Positions 24,901-39,900 of a stretch of DNA of 64,000 nt are shown here, piece by piece (within the stretch, counting starts at the first letter, position 1; every line of letters begins with the position of its first letter). The stretch is from NCBI GenBank assembly GCA_037074765.1, contig JBAMDO010000093.1, positions 1 to 64,000 on the forward strand. The letters are read 5' to 3'. The notes below the pieces were generated by a model. That model saw only the letters and a program-made list of their open reading frames with translations, was not told the origin of the DNA and did no database searches. The position numbers and the translations under genes are program-made. This stretch comes from Mansonella perstans (Eukaryota; Nematoda; Chromadorea; Rhabditida; Onchocercidae).

Positions 24901-27900
24901 CTTCCAAATGATAGCCGGACATATTTTGTTGTAAATCGATTAGGAATATCAGGAATCTCAAATTAGATTGCCAGTCACGGATGCCTCTAGCAGTATCATC
25001 TTAGTCATATCAACGATTTATCTTTTTCAAAGCTGTAATTCACATTTTATCACTGACACATGCTTTGGACAAATTTCTTGCATGCTTTTCAAGGTTTCCA
25101 GAAATTAATATCGTGATGGTATTTTCACTACTGCGCAGTAACTATCCGCGAAAGAACAAAAACTTTATTCCACAATTTGAGATTTTAAAATCAAAGAATG
25201 CAAGTTTACAAAAGTGAAATGAAATATAAATTCATTCCTTAGTAAGCAATGTTAGACATTGCTCTTAAATTTGGCTGATTCATGCAGGCATTAATACCAT
25301 CACGGTGTCATTTACCTATCAAAAATACCGGAAAAGCATACAACACGACATAAACATTTCTTTTTACTGCAAAATATAATTTCAGTGTTAATGTAATTTG
25401 AGAAGGTTTTCATATTTAGAGGAAAAATATAGTCGAAATTTTAGCACAAGATTTCAAAACTTTTATCTAAGAAATGCTGTCTCAGCAATACCTTAAACTT
25501 AAAAAATTGTGACCTTGGTCCTTAAATTAATTTAGATACAATACATCCTCAAATCAAAGCTAAATAGTGTTTTAAAATCCCAAAAAATTGAAATAGTCAG
25601 CCTAAAAAAACAAAATTGAAGAAAACTCATATAAATGTGATCGTCTAGGAAAAAAGCAAAAAAGAAAGTAATGTGATATCCCAAATATGTTGTGCAGTAA
25701 ACAAAATATTGGTTGACAAAAAACTAAAGGTACCAAAAGAAAACTGAAATACTGAAAACTCGAAAAAAATTTCTGTCAAATGAGATATATTCTTGCTGAA
25801 TCACACAAGATGGTTAGATCAGACTAACTGATTTCGACCAAATGAGTCAATTTCAGGTTAGTGGAAGCCTAAAAATCTCTTTCGCTCATTCTTACTTCAT
25901 TATACATTCAAAAAAACTGGAAATCCGATCTTACCAGTTTGTTTTGTGCGAAATAAACCTGACCAACAAAAATGAGCTAAGCACTAAACAGCCTACGTAA
26001 CTGGCAAATGTTTCGACATACATAAAGAAGTGCATTCCAGGAACAAACAACTAACTTCTGAAGATAACCATAATCAAAAAATTTTTTGACAAAAATTGAA
26101 AGAATATTGCAACAAAATTATAAACAGTTGAACATGTCCGCTATTCCAGAGAATAAAAACCACGTAGGTTGCATTATTTTTAGAAAACTGAGTAAATTTT
26201 CTGTAATTAGGAACACAATAAAGAAGTCCATGCACTAGTTTGTTTACAAAATATACCTAGGATCGTCGGACCAAACGGTACGATCAATGCGCTCAATCAC
26301 TTGTCGTTCCACTTTCGTTGTTACTTCACTTCCGCTCGTATACAAGTTCTCTCTAGAACCATATGGAATCGCTGCCAAATTTTCTCGTGAATAATAAGGT
26401 GGTTTTGTCAATTTTTCTAAGGTTTCCCGAGATGTTAATATATCTTTACGGCGATCACGACCTATCTGTTCTAATAAACGTCGCTTTTCTATTTCCATCT
26501 TTTCTTTTTCCTCTATTTCACGAGCTATTTGATCCAGCTTATCACGACTTCGACGATCTTCAAGACGACGTTGAGCTTCACGTTCCAGTGCTTCCTGACG
26601 TTCTTGTTCACGCAATTCCGAATTACGTTTTTCCTGCTCAAGCAACTCTTTTAAACGGCGATCTTCTTCTAATCTAAAATTTAACATAAATTTCAAGAAT
26701 CATACAAAGCAATTTCTATAAAAAATTTAGATTCGGTAAACTAGTTTTTTACCCTCAGTTCTTCCTTATCCAGCACATCAACCATTTCTGCGAATTTTTT
26801 ATGAAATACCACTTTAATTTCATAGATTTACACGCAGTCTAAACGCCAAATAATGAAACTAACCGTTCACGTTCTCTTCTTTCGGCTTCCTGCCGTTCAC
26901 GTTCTTGTAATTCATTAGCCTCACGTTCCAATAACTGTCTTTGTTCATCTCGTTGTAATTCAGCTAATCGTGCTGCCTGTCTATAAGAAAGAATTCTGCT
27001 AACAACGAAAGCAGCACTGTAGCATTGTTCATGGAACTCCTTATACTCTCTCATTAATTTAACACTTAGATGACTCTCTTCCTGACTTATCATTACGTTT
27101 TTCAGTCTAACCAATACCTTTCCTGGGCAGCACTTCTGATAGCTGCTAATTTCTCTCGTTCCATTTTTTCTTCTAATTGGCGTTCATGTTCCCGATGCAT
27201 CGCTTCACGTCTTTCACGTTCACGCTTCTCTGCTTCAATTCGTTCTTCTTCTTGTCTTTGACGCTCTCGTGCCTCATCTTCCCGTCTCTCTTGTTCTCGT
27301 TTTTCGGCCGCACGTTTTTGCGCTTCAAACAGTTCCTTCTCACGTCGTTCCTCTTCCTGAAATTACATATTTCCAGAATCCTCTTCAAGACTATTTTTGA
27401 AATTATACTGTACTTGCGGCTTGACCAATAATCTGTTTTCTATTTTAAACATGCATAAAGAATACCTCTCTTCTATTTTTTATATTCCTAATGAGTAAGA
27501 ATTAGAAAAATAATAAAATGCCAATCCCAATTTCTAATTCGCAACTTTTTAAAATATAAATTTAAATTTGATACCTGACGCTGAAGTTCTTTTATTTCCG
27601 CTTCTTGTTTTTCTCTGGCTAGTCGTTCCTGCTCACGACGTAAATTCTCCAAACGTTCCTTTTCTAGACGTTCACTAAGTCGTCGCTGCATTTCTCGTTC
27701 TTCCGCTTTTCGCTGCATTTCAGTTATAATTTCAGCTTCCCTAAGAAATTGAAGTCAATTTTTGAAAAAAAGATGAAAATGTGAAGTCAAAGAAGTTATT
27801 TTTAAACAGTATAAAGAAACCTGAATTTGATCTTTCAAAGAGAAATTATAGAAAGTATCAGAATGATTAAGTATGGGAGAAGAGAAAGATATAAATTAAA

Positions 27901-30900
27901 AAGGTTGGACAAATTAAGTTTCAACCTTCTTTCTTCTTCTCTCCGACGAGCCTCCCGATTTTCTTCTTCAATTCGTTCTGCTTCACGTATTTGCGATTCT
28001 TGCCTTTGCACCTCCAACAGCTCTTCTTCCATTCTGAAAAACAGAACGAATTTAAATTACATTAACAATCAAAGAACAAAACTGTTTTCGAAAAGGTCAA
28101 CAGCTCCAAATTTCCAAATTCATAAAGATTTCTGAAAGTAGAAATTATTTAATATTTTAAATGGCTTAAAACAATCAGCACCTTAGGAGCTCCTGTTTTT
28201 CACGAGCAATACGTTCCTGTTCCTGACGTTCTCTTTCAAGCCGTTCTTGTTCTTCTTTTTCTTTTTCGCGTATCAGTCGTTCGCGTTCCTGACGCTCACG
28301 TTTGATCCGTTCAATTCGTTCAATTTCCAGTCGCTCAGTTTCTATCCTCTCACGTTTCAAACGTTCACGTTCCAGGTGCTCTCTCTCAGCTTGCTCACGA
28401 GCTAACCGCTCACGTTCACGCTCTGCACGCTCACGATCCAACCGTTCACGTTCACGTCGTTCGTCCTCGAGCCTAAAGCTTATCCTTAGAATTTCCAATA
28501 ACTCTCCAAAAGGGTATTTACAATTACTTTGTTCAAAAATATTATCGACTGTATACAGTTCACAAAAGATTTCATGTCGTTTCGGAACAAACGCTTGGAA
28601 AAAATGCCTACCTCTCTTGTTCCAGTCGACTTTTCTCTAGCTCTCGCCACTTTTGCAATTCATGTTCTTCATGTTCCCGTCTGGCCCTTTCAATTCGTTC
28701 CCATTCCGCTCTACGCTGCAATTCAGCGTTTTCACGTGCTGCTCGCTCTTTGTCCAATCTTTGCTTTTCCAATCGTTCACGTTCCAAACGTTCACTTTGC
28801 AGTTCTCGATGCTTCAAAAGATATTTTATTTGAAGTGAAATCAGAAAGCACTCCATATATGTGTACATTATGAATACAAATGAGAGGGAATTTAATCTAA
28901 ATAATAAAAGTTTCATTTTAAATCAATGAACTAATCCAATGAGAACATTCCACCTGTAGACAACACGCATAAAAAATTGATCGCACAACTCAAGCATGGT
29001 CAAATTTATTATGACCAGTAATTTTTGTGATTGCTTAATGAATCCTTCTATTTTAGCCTGATAAAAGCGGAAAAGTGAAAGTCCGAAATATGGTGATATT
29101 AAAAATAAAATGGAAAAAAGGGATTCGTTGAATGTATTTCTTACATGTTATAGTTCACTCATTTCATGTAATAAATAATGCATAAAAATAATACACCTTT
29201 ATCTCTCGTTCACGTCGTTTTTTTTCTAAATATTCGCGTTCCTTTATTTCCCATAGCCGTCGCTCCTCTTCAGCTCGCCTTCTGCGATCCTCCTCTTCAC
29301 GTTCTCGCTGTTCTTGATCTTTTTTAATTCGACGTTCTTCTTCCTCCAAACTTCTGTGAAACATAACAGGTTTGAATAAAGCTTAATTAATCCGGTCCTT
29401 AGATAATTTATAACTCAAACAGCTAAAAAACAAAGTAAAAAATGTTCTTCTTACTTTAGATATTTGTAGTTGTAATCAACAGAACGCTCTTCCCTTGGGT
29501 AGTATTTACTATCGGATGGATATCGTTCACGTTCCAGTATAATCGGTGATGAACAAGATAGCGGTGGCGCAGAAAGAGCTTCGGAAGAACGTGTGACGAA
29601 AGTTCTGGTCCGTATTTCTTTTCGGTAATACTCTTCTTGGTGATAATCACTAAATGGTGTTATCGATGAGCGATAGTCAATGGGTGTCGTAGTTGAAGAA
29701 GGAATCGATGACGTCGTGTGTTGTACTGGTATTTCTCGAATTGTTCGAGATCGAGGCTCTGAAGTCAATTGTGAACCACCTAAATAAGCAAAGCAAACAA
29801 AAAAAATTATACTACCAATGACAAATAACTGCCTTATGAAAATAACACCAAATAAACTGACCGGAACGCTGCCCATTAATATCGTCATCGCGCGACATAT
29901 CAGAACTGCGTTGCTAGAAAATAGAGAAAAATGAAACTTCTTCAGCTACATGAATTTCAAAGAATAGTCAGATATTAACAAAGTTGTGTGTAGTTTTCAA
30001 TAAACAGACAAAAACAAAAACAAAGTTGAAAAACTGCAATATCTGTAAAGCATAAAATGAACATGATGAATATCACTATCGGTAACAGGGAAACTGTTTA
30101 CAGTTAGTTGCAGCTTATCATCTAAACAATTAATTGTTACTAATATTCTGAAACAACGATTTTTCTTGCTTAATCTTTCTAATCCTGTCATAATCAAAGT
30201 TTGCATTAATAAAATTTTTTTTCTTCAACAACTTCCTTATATGTCTGTGGAGTTATAAAAAATTTTTTTATAACTTTTATAAAATTTTTTTTTTTTTATA
30301 AAATTTTTATCGCTTTAAATATTTAATGCGAATATTTCAGACTGAAGAAATTTCGGTTGACAACAAGGTTATCAGCAAAATTTCTTCAAATTTACTGGCT
30401 TAAAGTATCGATAATGCGAAAGCGATGAAAGATATACATCTTAAGGAATAATATTTCATCGGCAAGGAAAGGAGGGATCACAATAATACTGAAAAAAAAT
30501 CAAATTAATCGAAAAAAATTACGCCAAGATGACTACGAGACCAATTCTCTATCCAGATCTACTTTATTTAAATAGCCTCAAATAAACAAGAAATATAGAA
30601 AAATGCAACTGTGAGAATAATCTAATGGATAATGAAATTAAAAAAAAAAACCATGTGGCCTTGAAAATTCTTTGATTCTCTCACAGAATACATTTAGAGA
30701 TTATGATCCTTACTACTGGGTTATCAAGTGTCAGTTGCGATAAATCCTCGTTAAGGTTCATATAGATTTCATGATTTGTTTTTTAGAACTCGATGTATAA
30801 CCGATACTCAATCACTAAAGTTTATTCTGATGCGAGGACATGGTCACATATCAGATATGATCATATCAGATATATATCAGATATGAAAATGATTCGCATC

Positions 30901-33900
30901 ACTGAGAACTGGTTGATTAATGAAATACACGGAGTGACAACTGGTATTATGAAAAAATTAAAGTTTTAAAATCTTCATTTAGTATGTTTTGTTGGGATCT
31001 GCATAATTTTTAAATTCCTTTTAAGTTACTAGTTCGAATGAGATTCTATGAAATAGAAATAAGAGAAGGAACGAAAAAGACCGAAGGAATATATTTTGAG
31101 TTTGAGCAAAGGAAACAGCGGTAACAGTATGAGAAAAACTGAACAGTGACAGTGCGGAATTTGTTTCGTAAATTAATACAAGCTAGCTTTAAAGGTAAAC
31201 ACTTTTTCGTGTCGAAAACCTCGTTCTTTTGCAAATAACTTTTTTCTATTTTTGAAATAGAAAATAATGACTCTTTAAAAAAAAGAAAAAAAAACAACAA
31301 AAAGTTTTCCTTTATTGGAAAAAATTGTTTCAATTGACCTTGATTTAGCCTAAAAGAACCAAAGTTTAAAGGAAACTTTTGAAGGCATATATTTACAGAT
31401 GTACAGCATGAACAAAAGTTAATCGGAAACATCAGTGACTTCAAGAATTTAGCTCCCTACAAAACAATTTATCACATATTACACAAAATTAACACCAGTC
31501 AATTCTATGCGAGTACGTTGAGTCAAATTTCTTCAATGTACAACTTATTGACCACAACGATCAAAGAATTAAATGCTCATGAATCAACCGAATATAAACC
31601 GACTGCTCACTCAATTATTCAACCATATTTTTTAGTTAAAGTCAATCGAAAAAAAAGTGAATATTGCTTTTGAAAGACTGGACGGTAATAACAGCAAAAT
31701 GAAATTAGAAAGCGGTACTGAAAATTTTTAGATGCCATTCAAGTTGGACAATGCGCCATTGGCAGAGATAACTTCTGAAACAAATGAAATACAGGGACAT
31801 ATCTTATTGAAGGGAAAAATAGTCAAAACTCAATAGAAGGAAAGAGTTTATAAGAGAACTTATGTAAAGGGACGAAATAAAGGGAGTTGGTATGACAATG
31901 TGTGACCATGACAGTGTGACAATTAAGAATATAGATCGATTACAACAGTCAGCGATGGTGCTATTACACATACTTGTCATCTTTCGCTAAATAACAACCT
32001 GAAAATAGTTAAGAAGGTATTCTCTCTAAGGTGGCAATAGTAAGAGCAAGAGAAGTACACATTTATCGAAAAGAAAGGCAAAGGAAACTTTCTGTATTAT
32101 GCAAAATTAAATTTTCCAAGGAAATTTTACAGCGCAACAGTTTGTATCTTTTTCATTTCTCTCTCATAATTTTTAGGACTTACTTTTTAGAAGCAACAAA
32201 TAAAAATTTGAAATCTAGTGAGGCTCAAAAATCAACAAATAACGAACCACATGCTTCTTCAAAAGTACTTATAGATCTTTCGATGGAAAAATATAATAGA
32301 AAATTTGGAAACATTTTAACGCTTATTTGGAACTTCCAGGTAATTAGCAAATTATCCAAGTCTACTAAGGCACAATAACGTTATTAAAAATTAAAATAAA
32401 TTAAGATCAGATGAAGCAATTAAATTGGAGTATAAAAATCAAGTAATCCAGAATGTGCTGGAAAATTCATATCACTTTAAAATTTTAAAAATTTTATCAC
32501 TTGTCAGCAGCTGTGGACAGATTTCATATAGTGGTAGCATTTGGTTTATCGTAATAACCTGGTACCAAGCAATAGTATTTGGAAAAGTTCCTATGAGTAC
32601 CGTGAATTTTCAGATCACATGATATTTAACTTAAGATAAGCGCTTGTTTGCGTGAATCTATCCAAGAAATATAATACGCGTCAGTCACACGGAATAATTA
32701 TAGGTACAAATACATTATGCTAGAAAATCCAGTACTAACACGGATATAGACAAAACAGGATCAGATTAACAAATATATAGAAACGAGCAACGTGTAATCA
32801 ATCCTAAGTGACAAGGATGCTACAGTATTACATGTAACATACTTCTTGGTGATGACAGCAAAGCAATAGATAATCTCCACTATTTTGTAATTAAATTAGA
32901 ACTAATTAAAATTCCTTAACTTCAGCTGATCAAAATACAGTATTATCTTGTCAGTTTGTTTTGATCATCCTACTTCAAGGTACACGATCTTTAAAAATTC
33001 AGTCTGCAGATTGAATGCGCATATTCATGCAATATTAAAAAAATTGAAAAACAAGTGTCACTTTTCCACTGGTAAAAAAAACTGATAGTTGACTGAGTCA
33101 ACTGGCTAACGAAAAGACACCGATAACATTCGCGGTGGAAGTTATTGGTAGTTTTATGCAAACAGAAACCAGCAATATCAATGATTACAATGCTAAAACT
33201 GTTTCCAAGTTGTACAAACCACGCGCTCTCTAATGTATTAACAGCTGTCGTAATTTAGTGTCGTGATTTAGTGCTCGAGCAGAAATTATGATTATCCTGC
33301 AGCTTTCGTCAATGCAGAAGTTCCTAGCAATCTACAAAGACGGATGAATAATTTCAGAAATATCAACGTCTCAGAGGAACTGGTCATCATTCAGAAGCCT
33401 TGCTATTGCCCGCTAAAATAGTTTTTTTTTAAAACTTATTACTCAAAATATTTTTTACGTGAATTTTTTAAAGCAGTTTTATTCGTCATCATTCAATTTT
33501 GGATTTCTTGTCCAAAGTTTTGGAATAAAGAAAGCGGGAACTTTCCCAGATTTTAAATTTCTAAAAAAGTTAGTTGTTTACAAAGGTGAACGAAATTCAA
33601 CTGCTAAAACATCGCAATTTCCAAAAAAAAGAGCTTTTTAATTGGTCAGTGACTAATTAATTCCAAATATTGGTGTTAGCTCACAGTTAATTAGTTAAAG
33701 AAAATCATTTTTTACAAGCAATTTAAATAGAATGAAACTTCATTACTGGGCACATTTCACTGAATTATCAGCCAATATTTTTTTCTATGAGCTAAACAAA
33801 AAGATTTCATTCAGTTATTGAATGGTCGGCGAATTTCTTCAGGAAAAGAAAAGTATAGCAATGGAGCTAGGACAGCTGCACCGACACAAGATAAGTTGTC

Positions 33901-36900
33901 AGGAGTGTTCATAATTTTTTAATATGTAATTCTGGATTCTGATATCGATCAATAGGCCTATTTTCAGATATTACTCCTAAATATTTTTTTAAACCTTGTG
34001 AAAAATATGTTTATTATCTTCGCGGCCTTGCTGATCATATTTCAATAAACTTTGCTCATACAGGAATCTACAGGTCTTTTGTTTAATAAAAAACAAAGTC
34101 CTTGAGCAATATATACAGTTAAAACTGTCTCCTTCCAAAAAAAATAGACGGCAACAATTTTAAATAAATTCCAAATAAGAAGCGTAAGAAAAGGAACTTA
34201 GAACATTTAGTTGTACGAAAACAATCAATGTTAAAAAAGTGAAGGAAAGAAACGATAAAGCAAAGAAAGCAAGGAATGAAAGGTTGAAAGTGAAAAGTGA
34301 AATGATGAATCAATGAATGAAATATTTTTATGATTTCCATTCACCAAACATAATGGAATGATTTTGATAACCACGTTAGTAAGTGCTATTTTCGGAAGAA
34401 TAAATAAAGATTTTTTCAAACCGAACTGAAACATTTCACTGCAGCAATAATGAATATACCCATAACTAATGGTCAAAAATGATCATATTAGCATTCTGAT
34501 ATGCAATCAGGATTTTGATTGGTACAACAGAAAGATCATTTTTTCGACAAATATAACATGGATACAGTTACGAACCACAACTGATAAATATCAATATTAA
34601 GTATAATAAAAAAAAATAAAATAAAAAAACACAACTGATAAAATTAGGATTATTCGAAAAAATATTCTTGATATTGATAAGGTTGAGTGAATAATGTGTT
34701 GTCCAAAATTACGAAGTAAATGATTTCATTAAGGAAGTTAGCCTTCTAAGTACATATTTATTTTCCGGTACTTTCTGAAAGTTTTCTTTCTGGTACTTAC
34801 TTTCTGAAAATATTCAAAAAAAGACAAAACTGATTCGAGTAACTCAATGCTGTTTCTGGGCTTTCATCTTTGTCGGTCAAAAGATATCGTAAAGTGATAA
34901 AAGATATCGTAAGTAATTGATGCATTAGGGCAGTTTCTCTCGAACTCTGCCCTCACTAATAGTATCAAAATTCTGTATCATTGAAATCGTTACAAAACAA
35001 AACAGAATTATCATTGAAAGTATCGTTAATTACGCTTCTGTATCATTGAAAGTATCGTTAATCGTTACAAAACAGAATAGAAGCACATCAACAGAATCTA
35101 ATGACTAATATTTGAATATTCCTTATAAAATCAAATAAAACTTCAAGCAAATACTTTCAATGTCTATGATATTACTTCACAATGATAAGTTTCACAATGT
35201 AGAAATGATAAGAAGAAATTGGATGGACAGTGGCAAATTAATAATAGCAAAATAATAAAAATTATAAATGATTAAAAATCGCAAAGGAATGAGGAATGAA
35301 TTAAAGCGCCAGCCAAATTATATTTTATGTGAGTAGAAATTCAAAAAATATTAGATTTACATCATAAAATTATATTTCTCAGATTAAATACGAAATATTG
35401 AATTTCAATCCGGAAAGAACTTAATCTGACTTTCTGCTAGATTCTCTAACGGGGTACATTGTGTGTGATAGAGACGAAAAGTGACCAGTTCAAGTGAAGT
35501 ACAAAGATTTAAGAAATGAATGAAATTCTCAACTAACGGTACAGAAATCTGAACAAATTTATTGCTAGACAAGATGAGAGATATTTGAAAATTCTAAAAG
35601 ATTTAATTTTTGACATGAAAATGAATAACTATGATTTATGTCTAACTAAATGATTAAGTATAAATATACCACATAGAGTGTAAAATAAAACAAGTGATAA
35701 AAAATATGTCGGAGGTATAGATTAGAATAGAAGGATATAAGGTGAAGCCATGACTTGACTTCCTGAATGAATTTTGGCTCCAACCACGCTTGCTGAGAGA
35801 AAATAATTGTTCCATCAAGAAATGCTCAAAAAGGAATGGGCGTAAAAAATAAAAGAGTTTTACTTTTCTTTTTTTAAATCTTGGCTTTATATTATATAAT
35901 TACAGTTGATAAGATATTTACTGGTTATTATGAAATAAAGAAGTTTATCAAAAACTCTGCTAAAATGAAAACTCCTATCAGTTGGAAGTATGGAACAATT
36001 TCAAGCTTCATTAATTAAATAACTGAAACTTATCTTAACGAAAGAAACGAAGGATAAAGCAAAATTTAAATGTTCAAAACTATAACCATAACCAAGCTGT
36101 AGCTAAGAATCATGGATTTGTTTAAGCAACTGAAGTTTTACAGATTTGTTCAAGCAAGCAACTGAGGCAAAAAAAGGAAAAAAAAACAGATTAATTCCCT
36201 TTTCGTACCACCTAATTTCTTTTTTTACTTTTCTTATGTCGAAGAATTGAAAACAAAATTTACAAGAATATGATATTATAAAATGTATGAAAAAAAAATA
36301 AGAAATTATCATAACTATTGTGCCATGTAAGATTTCTCAACTTTTGTGAAATAAATGGACTTAAGAACATAATGCGCAAAAAATAGTAACTTAACCAATT
36401 TTATATCTAAAATGAAACGAAGAAAAGGAAAGAGAAAATAATAAATGCAAACTATTTAACCAATTTTATATCTAAAATGAAACGAAGAAAAGGGAAGAGA
36501 AAATAGTAAATGCAAACTATTTAACCAATTTTATATCTAAAATGAAACGAAGAAAAGGAAAGAGAAAATAGTAAATGCAAACTATTTAACCAATTTTATA
36601 TCTAAAATGAAACGAAGAAAAGGAAAGAGAAAATAGTAAATGCAATCGTTCTTCACTGAATTGTTGTGAGGAGATCAAAATATAATATTATGGATTAGAA
36701 TAAGGCATAAAATAATGAGATAAAAATCATCCACAGATAGTTGGGAAGGAATTTTACTCTTATCAACAGCTTAAAATCTGATCAAACTGTCAGATGAGAA
36801 AAAAAGCAGAAGATAGAGTAAGCTGTAAATAAAAATATATCACTGAGATAATATATCATAATAAGATAATATATCATAATAATATATCACTAATAATAAT

Positions 36901-39900
36901 ATATCATAATAATAATAATAATATATCACTGATAATATATCAATAATAATCAAAAAATAATAATATATCACTGAGAACTTAACTTCAAACTCAATCAGCC
37001 TGATCTAAAAACTTTTTTTGATGGTACTTTTGAGATGAACATATGAATAAAATCAATAATCAAAGAACTACCTTTTGTAACGATGATTCAGACGGGGTTC
37101 TTGGCGGTGGCGGCGGTGGTGGTTCTGAGGGTGGACTTGACATTCCTGAAATAAACACTTAACTTCTTGTATGAAATCATCGAAGTTTATTTTCATACTG
37201 TGCTTACAATTCTAATTCTTAGATCAGAACTTTAGCTTAAAAAGTTTTAACGATTAAGCAATCGAAAGATGTAAAAAAAATGTATGTTGACATTTAATAT
37301 AATACTGTTAAAAGCATTTCAAAATATCATGTCGACTACAATCGCCAAAAGACAGATAATGAGAGCACAGATAACTGACTGAAGCTTCCACAATTTCCAG
37401 AATCTTTTCTTACATTTCTCTCTCAAAATGTAAACTACCGTTTCCCATCTTTCGTTTAACGTAATCTAATTGAAATTAACAAATAGACGAAGAGCACGCC
37501 CCGTTGTCATCTCAATGCCTTTCTCTGTACACAGCATAAAGAATTTACCTTTTCCCCTCTTATTAAGAAATTACTTAGCTCTTCCAGCGGCTTATTTTAT
37601 CCAGCGAAAGAATTGGAAATATTTAAATCAGGTCAATTCTTAACTCTGACAACAACTTTCTTCCTGTTTTTCGATTCTTCGAACTTTCATTAGGGAAATA
37701 GTGCGATTTAACTGTACTAAAACTACACTGCTGTATCTCTCCCTCAAATAATGTCGTTTCGGAAATAGAAATAGATCCTGCTTAAGAACATTTCAGAAGT
37801 GAGCTGCAATTAACAATAATGTTTTCGTACTTTTTCGTTTCATCTTCTTTGGAAGCACACTATCTTAGACTTGTTATGATGATAATTATTGATTCCTTAT
37901 TTTTTCAAAAATAAAGTTGTCTACAGAAGTATTTACTTAGAAACAAATTTAGAATTTAGAATCCAAAAAAAATGATTTCAGGAATAAATACTTCATACTG
38001 AATTTAGCAGCCAATTAAAGTGACAACAACATGCAGACAGAAATTTATCAGGACATATCCTACACTGTCAGGGAAACAATACGAAAAATGAGTCGAAAAA
38101 TGAGATCCCATCGCCGCTTCACGGTCGATGCGATCAGTAGGAGGAGGAGAGTGTTGGCACGATCGAAAGAACCAGCCTGAGCGTATGATGTAGCGTTTTA
38201 TTGTTGTTGATGCTGCTGATGTTTGCCGATAATAATCGCTTTTGCCGCTGACGTCGTCATTGTCACCATCGTCACCATCCTTACCATTACCGACTCGTTG
38301 TCCAATACGTCCTCGACCTGTTTTTCTGCTCTCTTCAATGTAAATTTGCATCCGTAAAAAGCAAAAAGCCTATTCATTTTGGATTATATATGTTTTATCA
38401 ATTCATTCACACTGGCAGATTCAACCTTTATTATGAATAATGTGCATAATCGATTTGAAAGATGTGGGTAGCCACAAATTGAAATTTAAGGAATGCCAAG
38501 GACAATCATGAATGGAATAAGTCACGCAATCAGTCAGTCCAAGGGATCTTTTCTAAACGACGCAAAACTTCAGAGAAGCATCTAGACTTCTTTGTTACCT
38601 TCAAATTGCTTTAATCAAAAAATAACCTTTGAGGTTGTTCTTTCTGATTTCGTTTCGGCCAGCACTTATTGCTGAAGTTGATGCAGTGTTACTTCTTGCA
38701 GATATGATATCGCTGTTTTGTTCACCGTTGGTCAAGTCTTCAAGGCTAGCAATAGGTGGTGCACTAAATAAGCGAGGTAGAATGGAGGTTGTAGGAAGAA
38801 AGGATGAGGTTGGAGATACCGGTTGACACTTTTTGTCGGTTGTCGGGGCAACTGCAGCAGTGCTGGTAACTATTGTCTGATCCATTAATGAATGTTTATT
38901 GTCCTTGGGTGCACATGATGAAAATGTAGCAACATTCGGCGGGACATCATCGTTCAGTTCCCTGAATTTACGACCATAGATGGGTAAACATAGAAATGAA
39001 TAATATCCAAAATAATTTGAGTTTCGTGACTAACTTAAGAGTGACCACTGCCGAAGTTGCGGAAGAAAAAACTAAAACAATAATATTATAACACGTTTGG
39101 GATAGTCTCCTTCGACAAGCATGCAGTCCTTGACCTTTTTTGATTTTCGCTATTGATAATTTTTGGTACTAATGGAGCAAATAAAACCATCATGTAGTTT
39201 TTCTCTTTTGATGTATGTTTATGCTGGAAACTTGGTTAGTGCAATGGCAAGCCACTGATATTATCATACTTTGATGCTGCAATCGGATATTGAGTGGTTG
39301 GTATTATCCTTAAAGGGCTGGATGTTTTTTTTGCTAAAAAAGAACCGAAAATAGTTCCAAAAATATTTTTCTGACAAATAATTTGTTATATTTTAGAATA
39401 GTTTCACAGTGGTGAATACGGTAAACAAACAGAATTGCCTCAATATAAGATACTGCGAATTCAATTGTTTCCGTTAGCCATTTCGTAACTTTCGTTTAAT
39501 ATTCTGTGTTGATGGAATCTTACTGGTTAAGATATTTCTAGACAATTCGGTCAGTTGAAGCCCTTTATTTATTGTAAATCACACTATATAAAAATTCAAA
39601 AGTCAAAATTTAGATAAAGAATAAATTTAGCATGAATAAAAATAATTGAGCAAAGTAAGTCAAATTAAAACTTGTCAACCTACCCACTTGCAGCGAGTTC
39701 TTCCTCCATGATTGCAGCTTCATCGATAGGATTGGAACAGATCGAGAAGTCGAGTACTGAATCATGTGAATTATCGATGGATATGGAAGTCGAATTCAAT
39801 GAACACGTTTCCTCGCTACAAAAATTCAAAGCTCAGATGTTAAAAAAGGGATATTCAAACTTATGAATTAGTAAAGTCTTGTGTGAACATTTGAGATCCA

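Larger units (their letters stand above)
29914..37071. other. Largest ajm-1 intron, 7.2 kb
   Basis: No exon was found on either strand. The open frames at 31046-31444 and 32031-32378 have no recognisable protein. It contains ATATCAGATAT palindromes (about 30845-30890), local duplications (34879-34912 and 34971-35078), a 65-bp minisatellite (36391-36642) and an AT microsatellite (36838-36970). Long introns of junction genes often hold enhancers, but none is recognised here. Confidence 0.65.

Noticed and set aside
26363..28873. Plus-strand Arg/Ser-rich open frames over the coiled-coil exons
   Set aside because: Mirror images of the R/E-rich codons on the minus strand; they ignore the splice sites that close the minus-strand model.
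31046..32378. Open frames of 115-132 residues in the 7.2 kb intron
   Set aside because: AT-driven composition, no splice context, no recognisable family.
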